Shown one piece after another: positions 32,322 to 45,534 of a stretch of 64,000 nucleotides of DNA. Each line of letters opens with the position of its first letter. Within the stretch, counting starts at the first letter, position 1. The stretch comes from Magnolia sinica (Eukaryota; Streptophyta; Magnoliopsida; Magnoliales; Magnoliaceae). The stretch is from assembly GCF_029962835.1 (NCBI RefSeq), contig NC_080587.1, positions 56,201,528 through 56,265,527 of the forward strand, written 5' to 3'. A program made the position numbers and the translations under genes. The notes beneath the pieces were generated by a model. The model did not search any database and was not told the origin of the DNA. It saw only the letters and a list, made by a program, of their open reading frames with translations.

Positions 32322-35300
32322 ATGGACGACGTTAAAGGCAAAGTCAAAGGGTTCATGAAGAAAGTCAACAATCCATTCACTTCGTCGTCTTCTGGTAAAT
32401 TCAAGGGCCAGGGAAGAGTTTTAGGATCTTCCTCGGCGGGCCCTACCCATCCCATCCACGGCCGTTCCACTCCCCAATCCATCCAACCGAAACCCGATCC
32501 GAAACAGCCGTCGTCGTCCCTTCCCCGATCGAACCCCAAGTCACGATCGCCCCCGCCACGACCCACTCCTGAGCCCAATCGTCGTGAGCCTGGCAATTTC
32601 GATCCCTTTGACCCGTTTATTTCTTCTGGCAAACGGGCGCCAAATGGGACTTCTGTTTCCATTTTCCAGTGCCCTGTCTGTGGGGATTCGTTCGCATCTG
32701 AAGAAGAAGTCTCAGCACATGTAGAGAGCTGCTTGAGTTACCGCTCTGAGAATGCTGCCGTTTTGACGGAATTGCCCGACAGGCAGCCTGATATGGAATC
32801 GAGGAATGAATTGGTGGCTGGGGTTGGCGCTTTCTTGTCGGGAGAGCCGTCGGATGGGTCAGTAGATATCGTTCTTAAACTTTTGAGGAATATCATTAGG
32901 GAACCAGGCAATGACAAGTTCCGGAGGATTCGGATGAGCAATCCGAAGATAAAAGAGGCCTTGGGTGCAGCAACAGGCGGCATAGAGTTACTGGAGTGCA
33001 TCGGGTTTAGGCTACAACAGGAAGGTGATGAGATGTGGGCCACGCTGGAAGCTCCATCGGAGGATCAGATCTCGTTGATCAAAGAAGCAGTGTCGTTACT
33101 TGAGTCACGGAAGGCAGAAGATTCATCTTTGGCTGTGTGTTCAATTCCAGAGGTGGTTCCCATTGAGCGAAAGAAGATCGATAGGCAGGTATACAATGCT
33201 GAGTATATTTACTATTGAAGTTTTTTATTTTTATTTCGGTGGTTTTTGTTGATTTTCTATGCTCTCAGTATTTATCTTTCTATGGAACATCTTTTTTTTT
33301 TTTTTTGTTCAAAAAATATTTTACTTCATGAATTGGCTTGTGTTTGGATGCTCAATTGCGTTAAATTGCAATAATTTAATTCAAGTAGGAACTAATGACC
33401 AAAGTGGAGGTGCCACCAATTTTAATCCTTAACGGTGAACCAGTCCCTAATTCCAATTCCATGTGTTTGAAGTTGGAATTGAAATGATGGTAATATTAAT
33501 TTTTGGGCTTCCCTCATTAGTGAATAGACCAGGGTTAGCCCTGCCCTGCATTGGTCGCTTCCTCTTTATTGGAATGAGTTATTACAATTTATTTCAATTG
33601 AGCATTCAAACACAGGAACGCATGACATGCCTTTTGGATGCAGGGCATTTTTGTGCCTCCTGATTATCTACCGCACACGTGGCATATTTGTATGGTGATC
33701 TGAACCATTCATCTGGTGGACTCATCTATTGATTCACCTTTAACTAAATTTTTCTTTGATTTTACTATCTTAACCATCTAATAAATGTTCCTTTTATCAC
33801 TTAACGGGAGCTGTTGCTGTCTTTTGTCTTTTAGTGTGCATTTATATGCCACCAAGTACGGGTCTAAAACTGTCTAAACACTGTGACTTTTGGACTATGG
33901 CCCAACCACTATCGGAACCACCAAATACATGGTTTCAATCTGATACATTTGTGCAACATATTCAGAATGACATGATGCATGGAATCTGCTCTGTCCAGAC
34001 ACACCTTTAATTATATGATACTGATATGTATATATCGCCGACATAGCTCTAATTCAGGGAAAGTTGATGGTGTAACATATAATATGTAGTATGTTTCATT
34101 AGATGTGTATGGAGACTATCGTTTTAGGAGCCCCCTGATATTATATGGAGTTTTTAAAACATCTATTATATCTATTTTATTTTCTTTCATGCTAAATTTC
34201 TTTGAAGGTGAGTATTCAGATTTTCTTTTCGAGTTGGATTGTTCTTATAAGGTTTCCTAACTTCTGTGTATGGGAAACTATAGGGTTGATGCATCAAAGT
34301 ATGAATTATGTTCTGATGTGCTAGTCAAAGCAAGTGGGGCCCGTGGTTTGGTGATCCAGACTGTTGATCCGATGGACCCTGAGGTGGATGGGAGATTTCC
34401 TAAAAATCCGCTAGGTGGGAAGATCTTAACCCTTTTATCTGTGGCAAAAAATTAGATGGTTTAGAAAGTATTTTTCAACAGTCTGGAGAAAGTCCAAAAA
34501 TTGTATACCTAGGATCTTTTTATCTGAGAAAATTCTGGGCATTTGCCATCCACATCGATGGTCTGGACAAACAAACTGTGGGCCCAATTTATACGGACTG
34601 GGCCCATTGACACACTGTTTTGTGGAATCCAAAAAAATGGTTTTAAAAAAGGGTGATGGAAAAACCTAATCACTATGCGTATCTGGCAAAATCACACCAT
34701 TCGGATGCTTTATTTGGTTCTTTCTGTCTACATTGTTTTGTGAGTTTTTCAGTCTTTTGCTTCCTCTGTTGGTTGCTTTTGTTAATTAATTAATTAATTA
34801 TTAAATACTAACCATTCAAAGTTGCAAACCCATAATAAATATGATTTATAATGACTGCTGTGGCCTTTCTTTGTAACCTGTATGTCTTGTAACTTAAGGA
34901 TTGCTTGATTTATCATGTTGCCGGAAAAGTTATACTGTCCCTGAAGCACTGGGAACTTCGTTTGTAATCATCTGCTGGTTATTAGTGGTTTCTAATGGTT
35001 CTTCAGCTCATCCAATTTTTTAGGTTCGGGTCTTTTTTTCCGTTCCAGAAAGTGTTGCTGGGAAAATCGACCTGCCAGATTCTTTTTATAACCTTTCAGC
35101 TGAAGAGGTGAAAAGAGAAGCTGAATTGAGGAGAAAAAAGATGGCTGAGTCTCAACTTCTCATTCCCAAGTCATACAAAGAGAAGCAGGCAAAGGCAGCG
35201 AGGAGAAGGTATAAAGCCACTGTTATCCGTATCCAGTTTCCTGATGGTATAGTGCTCCAAGGTGTCTTTCTTCCTTGGGAGCCAACCACTGCACTCTATG

Positions 35301-37304
35301 AGGTTAGTTTCTTTTATCTTACTTTTCTTTTAATCTTTCTGATTGAGTTTTTTCCATTCTGCTTCTTCTTAACTTATTTCTACCGTTGTCGTAATTAGAT
35401 TTTGTAGCTTTGTGTAAACAGTTTTAGTGATTTTTGTTCATTTTAAAAATGTCCAGAAAGGGTCTGTGACTCAACCTCTTGTCAACTTAGGAAAACTATT
35501 CATGATTGGGAGTTTACACATCATTTGAGATATTGATTGATATAAATGTTGGAGAGACATACCAATGATGGGAAAACGAGGTTCTGATTCTAGATTTTAA
35601 ATATTGAGAAAGTGCTATTTTGGTTATAAGAAGTATTGCTGTTTTGAATTTGCTGTCTTCCTATTTGCCTCAACTCTTAAAGAATGTTGCACTGAGATAG
35701 ACAGGCTTCTGCAGAAAGTGTGGTTCTTCCCTGATTGCACTTTGTAGCTTGATATTTTGGAGTGTTTATACTGAACTTCGGCACAAACATATATTATGAG
35801 GATGATATCTCACCAGCCTTCAGTTTTAGTATTTTAGCTTGTGTAATTGGTTTCTCTCATAAACAAGTCGCTCACCCATGAGATTTTGAATAGGAGTCAC
35901 TGGCTCGTGTTAGGCTATTTACAGTTATATATGTTGATTAGGACCCGCGGATTGATGTTATGATCCTTTTCTCTCATACCAAATTTGGTCTCAAACTCAT
36001 TCACTTCAATTTTATGGTGTACATGTAATGCATTCTAGGAGGTAATACTGCTTTTCTGCCAATCCTAGCATTGAAATCCATGCCTTGTTGATTATAACCC
36101 TTGGGTGCCAGATGACAACCTTGTAATGTTCAACGATGATAGTGTCTTGATGATGTTGGATATCCATTGACAATGGATCATGCCCATGAAGGCATTCTGG
36201 AAAAAAAGATGTCAATTTTGGTCAAAATGAAGTGCTTGGGTTTCATTCTACTCATGCATACAAGAGAGGGTCTTGAAATGTTAATGCCTCTTTGAAGGAA
36301 GTGGCTTCAATAAAATGGTGCAAATTAACCATGACATGAATCATTTTAGTGGAAGGGACAAGATCAAGTGTAGACAATGGTGACATGATGGTAGTGGGTC
36401 GCTGACTTACTGTTGCTGATAAGTCTTCAGAGGATTCAACATGGATGATTTATGAATGGCGAGAATCGAGGTGACAAGGAGATCCTCTATCCCTTTTTCT
36501 TCTCATTTTTGCATTAGTTGGTAAGATCATTGTGGGAAACACGCGACTCAGGTCAGTCTTGGCAGGCCCTCACTTCCAACTCAGGCGGGTTGACCAAGTG
36601 ACTCAGATGGGTCATGTTTTTTACTTAAAAAAAATTTAAATAAATATATAATTAGAGGATTAAGGGAAATAAATGAACTTTTAAGTAAATCTTGCATCGA
36701 TGGTGGACCTATCAGATTGGATGGGCTTGTTCTTCCCATCTATGAGAATTTGGTGCATCTCCCACCATGGTGGGCCCATCAAATCAATGGTCTGCATTAC
36801 CCAACCACAGGTCCCATGTATACAGAATTAAAGAAGCAGGTAAATTTTAGGTTTATTGCTCTTATTTTTAATTTTAACTTGTGACCCATGTGATGATTAG
36901 ACCTCCTTTGTTATCTTTTGATGAATGATGGGGATCTCATACGTGTATTTTAGTGCACAGAGACTGCTCAGGAGCTTCACATGCCATGGAAATGGACATT
37001 CTAATGATCAACTGTCCTTTTTTTTTTTTTTTTTTTTTGGTCGTAGTTTGTGAGCTCGTCATTGAAAGAGCCCAGTTTGGAGTTCGAACTATTGCAGCCA
37101 CCAATGCCCAAGCGCCGTGTGATCCCACGATTTCCAAGCGCAGGAGAGCGAGCACCGACACTAGATGAAGAAGACTTGGTCCCTTCAGCTCTCATTAAGT
37201 TCAAACCCATAGAGACAGATTCCATAGTTTTCACTGGCCTATGTAATGAGCTTCTTGAAGTCAGCGAACCGCTTACAGCCACAACAGCCTTGGTTCCACC
37301 CTAG
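32322..37304 (+). CDS. PUX2: PUX2-like plant UBX/PUB-domain protein, CDC48 cofactor (3 exons, 467 aa)
   Basis: Exons 32322-33188, 35024-35302 and 37047-37304, all GT-AG and all phase 0. The start [15 protein letters not shown] and the [11 protein letters not shown] segment match Arabidopsis PUX2 as I know it, and the length is close to it (about 458 aa). Residues 40-110 are Pro/Ser rich. A C2HC zinc finger (C117, C120, H133, C137) follows, then a PUB domain at about 175-255 ([20 protein letters not shown]) that contacts CDC48/p97. Next come the conserved [10 protein letters not shown] / [12 protein letters not shown] and a C-terminal UBX domain at about 350-440 (RIQFPDG; cis-Pro loop VIPRFP). 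In Arabidopsis PUX2 links CDC48 to membrane and SYP31 work; that role here is inference. A poly-A signal lies at 37468. The gene looks intact. Confidence 0.93.
33337..33616. mobile_element. MITE in PUX2 intron 1
   Basis: About 280 bp with terminal inverted repeats CTTGTGTTTGGATGCTCAAT and CCTGTGTTTGAATGCTCAAT (the latter on the other strand). The GTTTGGATGC style is that of PIF/Harbinger Tourist-like MITEs. Target duplication not clear. Confidence 0.7.
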
Positions 37305-37467
37305 GTTCTATGTGATTCGATCTGTCAAAAAACATTGAGAAGGTTCCACTAAATTTCAGAGCCGTGTCTATGCATTAGACTTGCTGCCCATTTTCTATTT
37401 GATACTTAAGCAATGCAGCTCAGCATAAGTTTACATCATATCAGGTTAGATCATGCTGTAACTTCAG

Positions 37468-37473
37468 AATAAA
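37468..37473 (+). terminator. Candidate polyadenylation signal of PUX2
   Basis: AATAAA, 164 bases after the stop codon, followed by a T-rich stretch. Confidence 0.5.
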
Positions 37474-39460
37474 CTGTTTCTATTTCTATTGATCTGTAAT
37501 ATTGGATGGCTTGGAATATCTGCATAATTAAAATGTAGAAATGCATTTATTCTCCAAAATGATCTGTCAATGAGATCAAATTGGAAAAAAAAGAGTATAG
37601 AAATTCTCTCTAAATGTCCCAAAAATGTCCAATGTTGTTTTGCCCCCCCTTTTTGCTTAAATTGTATTGATTTGAGTTGAAAAATTGCTAAAATAGGAAT
37701 GTGTAGTGCGATTTTGAAATCTCCACTTCGCCGAACGGACTTTGTATTATCTCCGTAATATCTGTCTCTGGACAATATGAGGTGCATTGGAATGGAATCT
37801 TAGGTGGACAAAAAGAAGTCTGTTTACTTCATCTGTTGTGGTAGATGTCGCATGTCAGGCCTATTTTTATACTATTCTTTTAGGTTTGTTTTATGTCATC
37901 TAAAGTTGTAGGCATTGCCTTATTTAGGTGGGCCCTACAGTAGGGTCGGCGATGAAGAAGAAAATTAAAAGAAAAGATCAGCCATACTAGTTGTCTCTTG
38001 CAAATGGACAGTAGCCTTGTTTGGATAGCTTATAGTGCTTATGCATCAAGAAATTATCTGCTAATGTGTCATGCCAAAAATAGCCATCTGCAACTTTCAT
38101 TCTAATTACAAAAAAGAAAGTGTTTGTTTTTGAGACTATACACAAGTTTCTAAAGCCTATTTGTATTTATAATTTAAAGTCATTAACAAGAGGAGACAAC
38201 AAAAAACTCCAAAGGGCAATCAAAGTGGTTTTTGAGTGGAATTGACAATTTAGGGTCGAACGCACATTAAGGTCTAATTCAATGACCATGTTATAATCAA
38301 TGCTGATCAATTATCCCAAGCCGTTAATTGGATGGATAGCAAGTCCAATCAAAGTAATATCGTCGCATGATGATTAATGATCAGACCTTTCTGGTATAAT
38401 AATTTTCGATTGTACGTTTCCTAGCCTTTGATCTGACATCATATGGTCAAAGTGATTATTCAGTTGGGAAGAATATCTGGTGGTGGGCTGCACCTGATAT
38501 CTAGATCACTAATAGTTACTTCTATATAATAATAAATATATTCTACCCATTCATCAAATGGTTAAGATCATCTTATCAAAGTGATTATTAAGAGAGAAGG
38601 GCAATCAAAGGTGGGCCCCATGATGACTAGTATTCTCGGCTGTTAGTCATCTGTGTTATTGTTTGGTCTGACCATTAATCATCCGTTGTCACAAGATCAG
38701 ATTATTGATTGTCCATCATTAGGTCCCACTGTGTTCCAATGATGGCCATTCGAAAGAAAACTGTGAATTCTCTCTCTTCAATGGGATTCACAGAGGAGTC
38801 GCTTAGGGAGGATTGTATTCACCAAGGAAGAACACTGTACAATCGACCCAGTTCGTCATGCCGGCATTCCATCTTTAATGTCCAACGGATTTTTATTTTT
38901 TATTTTTTTTTAGATAACAAGTTATTTTTGTTCACTTGAAGGATTTCTTATTTTGGTCGTGCCTGACTGCAAATACAACAATAGATCTTTACGTTGGAAG
39001 AGGTTTTCACTTTGGGGCCTGAGCACCTGATGGGACAATAGTGATCAAGGATGGAGATCAATGATGATAGTGGTGTCATCCCTTATAAATGAAGTAAGGC
39101 CATGTTGTATTTACCTCATGGAGATTTATAAAAAAAAAAAAGCTCCATAAGGTCCTACAGAGAGGTCCATCTTCCTGACAAGAAGATCTATTTCTTCTTC
39201 AGTATGCTTAAACCTATCCTCTGTTGTTGCTTTCTTTTGGTTTTTGTATATCCTTGTATCCACATGTTTTAAGCCCTACCTAGGAAATGTAGTTTGTGAT
39301 TGACAAAATCGATGTAAAGCAGGAAATGCTATCTGACACAGGAAAGGGAAGGAAGGGGAATGGAAATAAGGAATTTCTTAGCAATCCGATTACCTGTAAT
39401 TCCTTTACAATCAAGGATTTTACAGGCATCCAAACGACCCCTCAGGTGATTTGGTTTTCA
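37474..39460. other. Intergenic stretch
   Basis: No conserved protein, RNA gene or element that I can name. GGCATCCAAACGACCCC near 39424-39440 looks like a lone Tourist-like MITE end. The short ORFs look random. Confidence 0.35.
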
Positions 39461-39461
39461 A

Positions 39462-39600
39462 TGTGCAAGCTAAACACCCCACCTAATCAAGAGGAGGTTC
39501 CTTGATCTCTCTCAAATCCTCCAAATTATCATTCAAATTCATAAAGCTTTCTATAATTACAGAAAAGAGAGTTATAAATGCACACAACTAATGGCTAACT
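39462..39600 (-). repeat. Partial LTR, related to the one at 40200
   Basis: TGTGCAAGCTAAACACCCCA...TCTCAAATCCTCCAAATT...AATTACAGAAAAGAGAGTT aligns with 40201-40325, roughly 80% by eye. Confidence 0.55.
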
Positions 39601-40555
39601 AATCTTGATATTGATATGCTGATCACAATTAATCCACAACATGCTTTAACTAACATGACAGATCCTTCAACTACTTCAAACATGCACCTAGAATTATTCA
39701 TAGTAGACTATCAAAATGGGTTGCTGGACGTCCCAGGCTGGTGTAAATAACATTCTTGTCAGCTATGAAGGATCAGGGATACTATTCCTGTCAAAATATA
39801 GTGAGCCTATGGAAGGTTTCATGCAGTGTGGGAGCATAGAAATTCCACCTGCCTTTGGAGTTTCTCAATCTCCTCATTTCGCGGATTGAATGCTAGTTTG
39901 TGGTTGGTCTACGGTGATCATGACTTCTACCTTGAGGCAGTGTCCACATGTTCTCCTTTGGAACACTGTATCACAGAAATGTCGATTTTAGATGAAGCTA
40001 TACGTTACTTTCCTCTCAGATCTTGTTCTCCATTGACGGCTAGTGCTCCTGGCTTGAAGACCTCTATGATACCACTTGATGTAGTCGAGGATTGATTGAA
40101 TGAACATAAACCAGGAATGCGATTTCACAAGAATGAGGAGGAAAGGCGAAGGAAAATGAAGGATTTCTTCTAACGTGATTCAGATGGCGAGAGATGGGGA
40201 TGTGCAAACTGAACGCCCACCCGGTCAAGGAGGAGGCTATCTCAGCTCTTTCTCAAATCCTCTCAATTCTCATTCAAATTCATCAAAAACTATATTCAAT
40301 TACAGAAAATGGAGAGTTACATGCTTACAACCAGTGTCTGCATCATCTCAACCGATACTATTGGGTATCACAAGGGACCTATACAAAACAAGGGGGAATT
40401 GCAAAATTCCTCCTATCGATCAATATATCATCTATATCGAATGATATACCGAGGTACCAATATTGCAAAATATCTTCACAAGGCTTTTATTAACTTCTGT
40501 TGTATTGTTGAAAAGTGCCATATGCATCGACCATACAAGGACAGTGCTTCCCCTT

Positions 40556-40560
<5 letters not shown>

Positions 40561-40595
<35 letters not shown>
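40561..40595. repeat. (GA)n microsatellite
   Basis: About 17 GA units inside the LTR. Confidence 0.95.
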
Positions 40596-40598
<3 letters not shown>

Positions 40599-41329
40599 AA
40601 AAAATAAACACCGTACCTGTGACTGTGACCGTAAAAGCTTCCCTTCCTCTCCATCTCCTCCTTTCTTTGCTACGTTTCTCTCTCTAAAATAAAAGAGCCA
40701 TGCAATGTGAAGCTTGATTGGCAAACACTTAGAAATGGTACACATGGCATATATTAACCCAAATCAAACCAAGTAAATTGTGGATCCCACTCTTGTTATG
40801 GTCTAAAAAATAGGTTGGTTGAACAGTATTAAGCACTGATTCATGGAGAAGATATTTTTCATTTTAACCATCCACTAAGTATTCAACAATCTAATATTTT
40901 GATCACCAAATAAGAGTAATTTTTGGTTCATGGTACATCTAAGTTGGTGCCCATAATTTGGACGTTTATCTTGAATTATTTGTTTGCCGTGTAAGCAAAT
41001 CTTTTAATAAATTCTGCCTACATAGCATATCACACTATGCTAGATTATCAAAGCATCTCTCTATGTAAGAAGGGAGAGTTGTAGGAAACTCTGTCGGCAT
41101 ATAATACTTTATTTCCAAGTGCATCTCCACCATCCATCACACTTTTTTTCAAGTATCAAACTTTTTCCCATTTAGAAGCTATGAGAACATGGTGGGTCCC
41201 ACTTATCTGGAATTTTTCTATTTTTTATTTTTTTGGTAGGCGTTCCCATCTCAACTATTCCCTGTTGTGTTGCAACGGTGGGCTTGGGGTTGGTTGAGGC
41301 CTGGATTTTGAATTGGTGGGATTGAGTCT

Positions 41330-42240
41330 TGTAGAAAATAATGTGTAGAAAATAGTGGATAATATTTTTAAAAAAATAAAAAATTGAATAATAAAATAAA
41401 GTAAGAAAAGATGACTTATTTGTTTGAGTCCAGGTGTGATTGGGTTACTCGGCTTGAAACCAACTCTGCCATTCTTGGACGGCGTCCCAATAGCAAAAGG
41501 AATCTTGGACAGTTGGCCTCCAGGATTCAACGACTATTACCCAGTCCCAATGGTGCATTCAGCTGTACACGTGCTCGAACTAGTGTGCAAAACTTAACCG
41601 AAGTGAGTTGACTCTGCAGCGAACTCAGTTGGCAAAACAACACTGAATCAGAGATGAATTTTGAAAAATCAGACAAAGAAATCGTTGGTTTGAATGAATA
41701 AATTTAGACAAAAATACTAGGTCTATATATAGACTACGATTAGATGCTTAAAACACCGTTTCAAATGGATTAGGTCTGTTAGGTTTGAACCCAACTGGTG
41801 CGACCTCCTGAATAAATGCGTCCTTGGTTTGAAATTTGCACAAAACCGACAGGTGCGAATATACTCGCAGAGTGTGGAACAAAACTATTAGTGTGATTGT
41901 ACTCTTAGTCCTTGCATAGACCCAGATTTGACCCGACCCAGCCCTGCGTGCACACACGTCCACAACTTAGCCCAGCACGGCTCGGCTTGGTGCGCGCATG
42001 TGTGTGTGTGGTCAATGGCATAAGTTTGAGCTAATGACATAGCCCTCCATTGGACCAAATTCACATGCTCCCTGAGAAGGGGTTCAAGCCCCATACAAAA
42101 CTCATCTCTTATATACTCGGATTTTTCTTTGGTCCTTTCTGATGTGGGATAAGAGAAATCTGCTAAAAACAAAACACTTACAAAAAGAAATATGGAGAAA
42201 AAACTTTAAAATTTGAAATAAATTATTTTAAAATACAGCA
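41330..42240 (-). repeat. 3' LTR of the second Copia element
   Basis: TGTAGAAAATAATGTGTAG...AAAATACAGCA. It holds about 300 bp (around 41600-41840, with TCTATATATAGA at 41721) missing from the other LTR. Confidence 0.75.
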
Positions 42241-43230
42241 ATCTTCGCATGTTTCAAATTCAAAACACTTTGGTATAAGATAGAAGAGTTGTGTAATAAT
42301 GTCGATGTTTATCCGACTTTAATCGACATTTAGAGTAAACAAGCCAGGTTCACAGAAATCAGGTCACGATTGGTTTTTAACTTAACCCTTTCTGTGTAAA
42401 CGACTATATATGCCACTCACACAACTTTTCCATTACAACTGATTTTGCAGTTTGGTGCCTTTTGGCCATACACCTTTACCTGGGTGTTCATGAGTGCTAT
42501 GGAGAAATGACCTATATATTCTCATAGGAAACGGCCTTACTTCTACAATTATATAGGTAATTTCCATTAAGTGTACACAACAACTAGATACACCACCACA
42601 TTTGGTTATGAATTCATTAAGAGTTCAAAAACTCATCCTCTCACATGTTGCTGCTTGCACTATCTAAACCATAGGAAGGGGCAAGTTCTCTGTAATGCTT
42701 CACAGTCTCCTAATGTCTTATTGTTTACCAATTGAACCTATCGCATGGGATCTGCACTTATATAGGTTGGATTGCGACACTAGTAGCTCATTCAGTTAGG
42801 CTCAATCCCATTCCCTTAGATGTTTCCATGATTAATCTTTTAGATAGTTCTTTAGTCAGAGGATCTGTTAGATTCTTTTCTGATCATACGAAATCAACAG
42901 GTATAACTCCATCATTCAACAGATGCCTCACAATATTGTATCGGAGTCTAATACATCTACTTTTACCATTATATATTTTACTCTTGGCCTTGCAATAACT
43001 GCTTAACAATAACGATGAATAGATATAGTAGATATGTTTTGGCCACAGATGTATCTCTATTAACAGATTTCTAAGCCATTAAGCTTTTGATCTTACCTTT
43101 TCTAAGGCGACAAACTTGGATTCCATAGTTAATTGAGCAATGCAAGTCTATTTAGTAGACTTCTAAGATACCGCTCCTCTACCAAAGGTGAAAATATATC
43201 CACTTGTGAATTTTGTTTCATCTGAATCAG
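42241..43230 (-). pseudogene. Copia RNase H end
   Basis: Minus-strand reading in broken frames gives RLRYNIVRHLLNDGVI and then FVRSEKNLADPLTKG-like sequence (about 42960-42800), the usual C-terminus of Copia pol. Nothing is readable below about 42730. Confidence 0.6.
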
Positions 43231-43234
43231 TGAT

Positions 43235-43429
43235 TCAATTGGCATTACTATATCCTTCTAACATAGGAAGATAACCTATATAACGAATATTATATGCAAC
43301 AATACCTTTCGAATATTTCAATATTCTATTCAATGCATTGCAATAATCATATATAGGATTTTGTGTATATCTACTTAGCCTACCTACTGCAAATGCAATA
43401 TTGGGTCTAGTGTAGTTTATTAGATACAT
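43235..43429 (-). pseudogene. Copia RT-RNase H junction
   Basis: YLINYTRPNIAFAVGRLSRY and ALNRILKYSKGIVAYNI correspond to the conserved RPDI.FAV..LSRY and RVLRYLKGT blocks. Open for 64 codons only. Confidence 0.75.
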
Positions 43430-43607
43430 TAGGTTACCAATTAAGATTATTCAAGCTAAGATACACTACTTTCTCCATTCTTATTGAGATACACAGTATG
43501 ATCATAAGGTGTACTAACAGGTAAGCAGTTAAAGTGATCAAACCTTTTAATATTTCTTCAATATAATTAGATTGCGACAGAGTAATCCTATCATCTTTTC
43601 TGACTAT

Positions 43608-43785
43608 CTAAGTACCTAATATTATACTTGCTTTTCCTAAGTCTTTTATATTAAAGTTTAAAGACAAGAGTTTCTTAGTCGAATTGACTAACTTAACAAT
43701 GGTTCCAAAGACAAGCATATCATCTACATATAAGCAGATTATCACACTATCATTATTATATAATTTCCTATATATATATATATAT
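43608..43785 (-). pseudogene. Copia RT, C-terminal half with YVDD
   Basis: NNDSVIICLYVDDMLVFG contains the catalytic YVDD. Upstream residues of this open frame (from 43786) come from the inserted TIR element, not from RT. Confidence 0.8.
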
Positions 43786-44019
43786 GGAAATGGTACTATG
43801 CGGTCGAGCGCATGCAATGTTACCGTGAGGACGAGTTGTGTTTTCTCACCAGCCATGGAGTAAGAGTTTGTAAAGTTCACAGTGTAGATGCCTCCTGATA
43901 ATAAGGAAGCAAACATGGCAAAACTGGCTGTTGTTTTACCTGACTGCTGGCCTGTTTGTTAAATATGAACTTTGAAGCCTGATTATGAAATTTGAACCTG
44001 AAGTCTGAATCTAAAGTTT

Positions 44020-44486
44020 GTGTTATATCCAAACCGTCTATCCATTTGGAGAGATCATTTTAGACCATGATCCCAAAAATGAGGCATATTCAAAGGTTAG
44101 GTGAACCAATACCACATAAAATAGTAGGGACAATGATGTCCACCGTTGAAACCTTCTTAGGATGCACCATGATATTTATTTTCCATTCAACCTGTTCACA
44201 AGATCAAACAAACCTAGATGAAGGTACAAAAAAAATATGAGGTTGATCCAAAACTTCTGAGGCCCCTAAAAAGTTCTCAATAGTAGGCATTAAATCTCCA
44301 ACATTTTCTATCTTATGGTTCACTTGAGCTTTGGATCTGCCTCAATTTTTGTATCATCTCCTAAAATGATCTTGAAAAATGGGTGGATAGCGTGGATATA
44401 ACACTTACATCATGTTGGGTCCACAGAACTTAGTGACATAAATATACTGCCAAGTTTGAGTGTGGCACACCATGCAATCCGCTTCC
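44020..44486. repeat. Foldback element 10 (complete)
   Basis: Left TTATATCCAAACCGTCTATCC, right GGGTGGATAGCGTGGATATA...TGTTGGGTCCACAGAAC, terminus AATCCGCTTCC (44476-44486). Confidence 0.75.
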
Positions 44487-44518
44487 AAGTTCAGACTAGA
44501 CAACATCTTGTCCCTATA

Positions 44519-44725
44519 ATTAGAGCTGGGCAATCCTGACCCGATCCAACCAGATCCGACCTGATCCGACGGCCTAGATCGGTGCAAATCGAGTAGGGGA
44601 GTCTAGATCCGAAAGCTTTTCGAGTCGAGTTTGGATCCATGCCTACCCAGACCGATTCGATTGGATCCGATCCGATCTGATCCGACCCGATCCGGAGTGG
44701 ATAAACCACATGCATTTTCACAGTG
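44519..44725. repeat. GATCCGA-rich patch with a hAT-like end
   Basis: TTAGAGCTGGGCAATCCTGAC followed by many GATCCGAY words. A related patch, CCTGATCTGACTCGGTTCGG, is at 45417-45500. It could be pieces of one hAT MITE; not proven. Confidence 0.4.
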
Positions 44726-44839
44726 GGCCCCAATAGAGTTTACTCAGTACGATAGAATAGAGCTAGTTGTAGGTGCGTGTCATGTGCAAAGACGAGTACT
44801 CGCGCTCCTCGAGCTCCGATTTGTACGAATGGTTCAAAG

Positions 44840-45140
44840 GAGATCAAAGTTATATGGGCCCCACATTGATGTATTTATTATATCTACACCGTTCATATAT
44901 TTTTAGAGATCATTATAGAGCATTATCTAAAAAATGAATAATATCCAAAGATCATCTGGACCACACCACAAATAGCAGTAGAAAATGATTTTTACCGTTA
45001 GACAATTCGTGTGGTACACTTGAAAGTTAGATCTATCCTATTTTTTGTCTTAAGCCTTAAGACGCGCTCACCAAATGGATGGACGGTTTGGATATAACAC
45101 ATACCCCATGATTGGACCCACAGAACTTGCTAACGTCAAT
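44840..45140. repeat. Foldback element 11 (shortened)
   Basis: GGGCCCCACATTGATGTATT at the left, GGATGGACGGTTTGGATATA...ATTGGACCCACAGAAC at the right. The middle is largely deleted. Confidence 0.7.
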
Positions 45141-45251
45141 ACCCACACTGTGCACTCAGCAAGTCAGCAATGTGCATAACTGCACTTGTGTGAAAAGCAC
45201 GTCACTACATGGTGCAGTGCACGTCAACACTACTGATGACGCTGTTCAGAG

Positions 45252-45405
45252 CCATGTGGGGCCCACCTTGATGTATACGTTTTATCTAAGCCGTTCATCC
45301 ATTTTGACATATCATTTTAGGCCTTGAACACAAAAATGTGGTATATTGAAGGCTAAAGTGGACCAAACCACATGAAACAGTTGGATTAAATTCATACGAT
45401 CCGAA
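45252..45405. repeat. Foldback element 12 (left arm)
   Basis: GCCATGTGGGGCCCACCTTG...AAGCCGTTCATCC, ending at ACAGTTGGATTAAATTC. Confidence 0.65.
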
Positions 45406-45534
45406 TCGTACCCAACCTGATCTGACTCGGTTCGGGTCAGGCCAACCATGCATCAGATCGGTCCGAGTCAAGTGACCCAGACTCGTTCCCGGATCGAATT
45501 ACCTATAATGCATAGGTAAGCTTCTGGCCAGCGG

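Larger units (their letters stand above)
39462..40745 (-). mobile_element. Remnant of a small LTR retroelement
   Basis: Two related LTR pieces (39462-39600 and from 40077) flank only about 0.5 kb. On the minus strand a mutated primer site TGGTATCATAGAG (40062-40074) lies 2 bases from TG at 40077, and EIEKLQRQVEFL, a coiled coil as in gypsy gag, reads near 39850. Orientation is right to left. Most of the coding part is deleted. Confidence 0.5.

Noticed and set aside
33189..33218. PUX2 ending at the stop at 33218 as a one-exon 298-aa protein.
   Set aside because: The last nine residues are unlike the family, while splicing at 33188/35024 continues with the conserved [10 protein letters not shown].
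34270..34632. Short open frames and GGGCCC words in PUX2 intron 1.
   Set aside because: No conservation sign, no clear mirrored arms; treated as intron sequence.
35303..35398. Extension of PUX2 exon 2 past GAG to a stop at 35398.
   Set aside because: The extension is a hydrophobic translation of intron sequence; the GT at 35303 joins in frame to the conserved UBX end at 37047.
38709..38939. 76-codon frame downstream of PUX2.
   Set aside because: No recognisable motif, and the T-rich end suggests chance.
42732..42998. 88-codon plus-strand frame.
   Set aside because: Shadow of the Copia RNase H end on the opposite strand.
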